Below are positions 31,606 to 34,069 of a DNA stretch of 34,069 bases, piece after piece; positions within the stretch are counted from its first letter, which is position 1; each line of letters starts with the position of its first letter. A program made the translations under genes and the position numbers. This stretch comes from JBOHNS01 sp050730835 (GTDB lineage Bacteria > Patescibacteriota > Saccharimonadia > Saccharimonadales > UBA4665), in the NCBI GenBank assembly GCA_050730835.1, contig JBOHNS010000029.1, forward strand, positions 1 through 34,069, in the 5' to 3' direction. The notes beneath the pieces were generated by a model. It did no database searches. It was not told the DNA's origin and worked only from the letters and a program-made list of their open reading frames with translations.

Positions 31606-32216
31606 CGCCTGTTAGCCTTCTTTTTGCGCCTTCGCAAAATCAAATGATAAACCACTGGGCTAAAGCTAATAATTACAGCTATTGCTACTAGTATCAAAAT
31701 GTAGCGGTCCAGGCCTGGGATTTTGCTACCAACGTAATATCCCAGCAGACTAATTAGTACGGCCCACGAAATATCGCCAATGGCGTCGAACAATGAAAAT
31801 TTGCCATGGTGCATCTCGCCTGCCCCAGCAATTACTGGTACAAAAGTTCGCACGACCGGCACGAAGTGTGCCAGTAACATAGTTTTTGAGCCGTATTTAT
31901 CAAAAAATTTCTCAGACTTATCGATATACTCTTGGCGGAAAATTAGACTATCTTCGTCTTTTTTAGTAAATAATTTTGGCCCGGCTTTTTTGCCAATTAA
32001 ATAGCCGACATTATCGCCAGCGACAGAGGCTAGCGCCGCTACCAAGATTACTAGCGACAGGGATATTTTGCCGCTAGCCGCGAACACGCCGGCCGAAATT
32101 AGTAAAGTGTCGCCAGGGAAAACGAATCCGACCATCATGCCCGATTCCGCGAAAATCATAATTGCGATTAGTAACAATCCGCCACTTTGGATTAAATGCT
32201 GCGGATCTAAAATCAT
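31602..32216 (-). CDS. DedA family membrane protein
   Basis: A 204-residue multi-pass inner membrane protein of the DedA/SNARE-associated family (VTT fold), linked to undecaprenyl-phosphate or phospholipid flipping. Family features: FAESGMMVGFVFPGDTLLISAGVFA in the re-entrant region (shown by FAESG and FPGDTLL), AGDNVGYLIGKKAG, and the RTFVPVIAGAGEMHHGKF segment around the conserved Arg. Four to five hydrophobic stretches, ending with a very basic tail RRRKKKANRR. Its -10 box (TAGAAT at 32223-32228, minus strand) is six bases before the ATG, so it is predicted leaderless. Recycling of the lipid carrier would link it to the wall genes, as an inference. Confidence 0.9.
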   Translation of the reverse strand: MILDPQHLIQSGGLLLIAIMIFAESGMMVGFVFPGDTLLISAGVFAASGKISLSLVILVAALASVAGDNVGYLIGKKAGPKLFTKKDEDSLIFRQEYIDKSEKFFDKYGSKTMLLAHFVPVVRTFVPVIAGAGEMHHGKFSLFDAIGDISWAVLISLLGYYVGSKIPGLDRYILILVAIAVIISFSPVVYHLILRRRKKKANRR

Positions 32217-32222
32217 AAATTA

Positions 32223-32228
32223 ATTCTA
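32223..32228 (-). promoter_or_regulatory. -10 box of the DedA gene, leaderless arrangement
   Basis: TAGAAT on the minus strand, six bases before the ATG at 32216. One base from consensus; no clear -35. Confidence 0.4.
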
Positions 32229-32259
32229 GCAGCTTATGCTAGCCAACTCCTAAATAGTT

Positions 32260-32268
32260 TGTTATAAT
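32260..32268 (+). promoter_or_regulatory. Extended -10 promoter of rplY
   Basis: TGTTATAAT. Transcription would begin near 32275, ten bases before element copy E, so the whole element is part of the rplY leader. Confidence 0.6.
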
Positions 32269-32284
32269 AGCCAGTGATTTTGCA

Positions 32285-32406
32285 GGACGTGTCGATTTTA
32301 GTGCAGTTTTGGATGAAAATCGAGCACCGGAGTGCAGCCGTACTTAGCGGTACGGCGAAATGAGAAGCGGAGATTTTCGCCGAAAATGTGCAAAATCGCC
32401 ACGTTC
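32285..32406 (-). mobile_element. Palindromic insertion element, copy E, in the rplY leader
   Basis: 122 bp, inverted relative to copies A-D. Arms GGACGTGTCGATTTT (32285-32299) and AAAATCGCCACGTTC (32392-32406) pair at 13 of 15 positions, plus a G-T wobble. The core, read on the minus strand, begins GCACATTTTCGGCGAAAATC, has GCCGTAC-CGCTAA-GTACGGC at the centre and ends AAAACTGCACT. Inner segments GAAAATC/GATTTTC also pair, so the rplY transcript would carry one long hairpin ending 16 bases before AGGAGG (32423-32428). Confidence 0.88.
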
Positions 32407-32435
32407 TATTCAGTAATTTCTTAGGAGGATATTAA

Positions 32436-33170
32436 ATGGCGGACGCAATTTCGCTAGCGCTACAGACAAGAAAAGTTACCGGCAAAGCCGTTAAATCTTT
32501 GCGTAAATCCGGCCAGGTGCCAGCGGTTATTCACGACCACGGCAAACCTTCGGTAATTGTCGAGGGCAATTATGTAGAGGTATTAAAGGCCTATAAATCC
32601 GCCGGACGCCACCACACAATAGAGTTAAAAGTCGGCCCTAAAAATTACACGGCGCTAATCAAAACCGCTGAATTCGAACCGCGCAAGCACCAGCTAAATC
32701 ACGTAGTTTTCGGCGCCGTTTCGGCCAACGAAACTGTAACCGCAGAAATTCCTATCCGCCTAGACGGCGAAATCCCTGCCGAACGCGCCAGCTTAATCGT
32801 TATTAACCAGCTAGAATTAGTAGAAGTCGAAGCCTTGCCCAAAGATTTGCCAGACGAAGTAATTATCGACGCGACTGGCCTAGCCGAAATTGGCGACAGA
32901 GTTACCATAGCCGACATCAAAGTTCCTAGCGGCGTAAAAATACTAACTGAACCCGATCACGGCGTAGCCTCAGTCTACGAACCAAGCGCGCTAGCTGCGG
33001 CTAATGACGCCGCCGGCGGCGACGCCGAAGCTGAAGACGCGGCTGAGGTCGAATCCGAAGAAGGCAGCGCCGAAACTGACGACCAAACTAGCGGTGAGGA
33101 TGAAATCCGCCCCGGCGGCAAACAAGAAAAAGAAGACAAATCCCAAGGCCATAATCCCGAAAAACAATAG
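32436..33170 (+). CDS. rplY: 50S ribosomal protein L25 (CTC form) with acidic tail
   Basis: Binds 5S rRNA in the large subunit. 244 residues. The 5S-binding N-terminal domain (about 1-95) reads LALQTRKVTGKAVKSLRKSG and PAVIHDHGK; the C-terminal TL5/CTC domain (about 96-185) has VTAEIPIRLDGEIPAE and IVINQLELVEVEALP, ending VPSGVKI. Residues after about 190 are a Glu/Asp/Ala tail ending in charged repeats. This is the third ribosomal or RNA-binding protein here with an acidic tail. AGGAGG lies seven bases before the ATG, the best ribosome binding site in the window. The leader contains element copy E. Confidence 0.94.
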   Translation: MADAISLALQTRKVTGKAVKSLRKSGQVPAVIHDHGKPSVIVEGNYVEVLKAYKSAGRHHTIELKVGPKNYTALIKTAEFEPRKHQLNHVVFGAVSANETVTAEIPIRLDGEIPAERASLIVINQLELVEVEALPKDLPDEVIIDATGLAEIGDRVTIADIKVPSGVKILTEPDHGVASVYEPSALAAANDAAGGDAEAEDAAEVESEEGSAETDDQTSGEDEIRPGGKQEKEDKSQGHNPEKQ

Positions 33171-33182
33171 CGAGGCTCTTTA

Positions 33183-34064
33183 ATGCAAAAGATAATTTTG
33201 TATTATAAATTTGCGCCGATTAGCGATCCGGAAGCAGTTAGGCTGTGGCAAATGACGCTAGCCGAATCGTTAAATTTACGTGGCCGGATTATCATTTCGC
33301 CGCACGGTATTAACGGCACGCTCGGCGGGGAAATGAACGAGCTGAAGAAGTATCTCAAGCAAACCAAAACCTACGCGCCGTTTAAGAAAACCAACTTCAA
33401 ATGGAGCAACGGCGAGCGCGAAGATTTCCCAAAATTAAGCGTAAAAGTCCGCGATGAAATCGTAACTTTTGGCGCCAGCGATGAATTAAAAGTCGACGAA
33501 AATGGCGTAGTCGGCGGCGGCAAATATTTGAAGCCAGACGAAGTCAATAAGCTAGTAAAAGAACGCGGCGACGTAGTATTTTTTGACGGCCGTAGCGCCT
33601 ACGAAGCGGCGGTTGGTAAATTCCAAAATGCCGTTACGCCAAACGTTCGCACCGCCAAAGATTTTATTCCAGAACTAGACAGCGGCAAATACGACGAGCT
33701 AAAAAATAAGCCCGTAGTAACTTATTGCACGGGCGGAATCCGCTGCGAAATCCTAAGTAGCCTAATGAAAAACCGCGGCTTCAAAGAGGTCTACCAACTA
33801 GACGGTGGCATCCAAAAATACGGCAAAGAATACGGCGACGCCGGTTTGTGGGAAGGTTCGCTGTATGTTTTTGATCAGCGCATGGGCGTAAAATTTTCCA
33901 AAAAATCAGCGGATATTGGCCAATGCATCCATTGCAAATCCAAAACCAGAAACTACCAAAACTGTGCTCGGCAAGCCTGCAACGACCTAATTTTAGTTTG
34001 CGAAAACTGCCAACCCAAGCAAACTTACTGTGTAAACTGCGCCAAAACTACCACGGCGCTATAA
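33183..34064 (+). CDS. trhO: tRNA uridine(34) hydroxylase TrhO (YceA family)
   Basis: Rhodanese-domain enzyme that makes 5-hydroxyuridine at position 34 of tRNA. 293 residues. The N-terminal domain has LNLRGRIIISPHGINGTLGG, the family hallmark (GRI...GING). The rhodanese domain contains FFDGRSAYEAAVGKF and the loop TYCTGGIRCE, with the catalytic Cys at 182 and a second Cys at 187. The C-terminal part holds CIHCKSK, CARQAC, CENC and CVNC, likely a zinc site. GAGG is seven bases before the ATG, and the gene lies 12 bases after rplY, so the two share a transcript. Both act in translation. Confidence 0.93.
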   Translation: MQKIILYYKFAPISDPEAVRLWQMTLAESLNLRGRIIISPHGINGTLGGEMNELKKYLKQTKTYAPFKKTNFKWSNGEREDFPKLSVKVRDEIVTFGASDELKVDENGVVGGGKYLKPDEVNKLVKERGDVVFFDGRSAYEAAVGKFQNAVTPNVRTAKDFIPELDSGKYDELKNKPVVTYCTGGIRCEILSSLMKNRGFKEVYQLDGGIQKYGKEYGDAGLWEGSLYVFDQRMGVKFSKKSADIGQCIHCKSKTRNYQNCARQACNDLILVCENCQPKQTYCVNCAKTTTAL

Positions 34065-34069
34065 TTGTA

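Noticed and set aside
1..34069. UGA recoded as glycine, as in Gracilibacteria
   Set aside because: TGA ends several complete proteins at their natural C-termini (for example the genes ending at 477 and 18312), and no gene has internal in-frame TGA.

Overview
The window reads as chromosomal DNA of a bacterium with a small genome, most likely a Candidate Phyla Radiation lineage close to Saccharibacteria (TM7). This is an inference from gene content, not from a marker comparison. Supporting signs are a short alanyl-tRNA synthetase without the C-terminal oligomerisation domain, a PilM/FtsA-like actin ATPase next to a large single-pass surface protein, L25, S16 and KhpA with long disordered tails, and many promoters that lie too close to the start codon to leave a 5' UTR. 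TGA is used as a normal stop codon, so the UGA=Gly code of Gracilibacteria/Absconditabacteria does not apply. No rRNA, tRNA, CRISPR array, integrase or transposase gene was seen.

Layout. 1-2903: a small Cys-motif protein behind a G16 tract, then ddl-alr (D-alanine branch of peptidoglycan synthesis). 2975-5449: leuS. 5464-6468: two unknown genes on the minus strand. 6767-10355: an RNA/ribosome block (rpmF, nusB, a Nudix hydrolase, rnc, rpsP, khpA). 10356-11020: 665 bp without a protein gene but with a candidate small RNA, two strong hairpins and a heavily structured leader. 11021-12518: a secreted two-LamG protein broken by one extra T. 12547-16847: lepA, a duplicated lepA tail, alaS and a tautomerase-like protein. 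16918-22990: an envelope block (PilM/FtsA-like ATPase, membrane protein with an outer J-like domain, ruvX, mltG, LysM-CHAP hydrolase). 23220-25200: obg and an unknown gene. 25328-26445: a DNA methyltransferase split by an insertion, and a probable guaB N-terminal relic. 26545-31061: sbcB and uvrA (DNA repair). 31072-34064: an unknown gene, a DedA protein, rplY and trhO.

The most unusual content is a family of six short palindromic insertion elements of about 110-128 bp (8199-8308, 18314-18432, 22994-23113, 25454-25581, 28524-28646, 32285-32406). They share a core of about 80-92 bp that starts GCACATT and ends CTGCACT, with a central hairpin usually built on GTAC-N6-GTAC. The outer arms differ completely between copies, yet within each copy the two arms are complementary. 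One copy splits the methyltransferase gene and leaves a target duplication. One is translated in frame inside UvrA. One sits in the rplY leader. Three follow directly on stop codons in the same orientation. None of this needs a protein encoded in the window, so the family looks non-autonomous.

Three further layers overlie ordinary genes: 7-bp tandem repeats at five loci, two of them inside coding sequence and one supplying the stop codon of rpmF; a separate 49-bp palindromic insert translated inside lepA; and relics of lepA and guaB. The genes themselves are mostly housekeeping. The small repeats and mobile sequences between and within them are what deserve attention.
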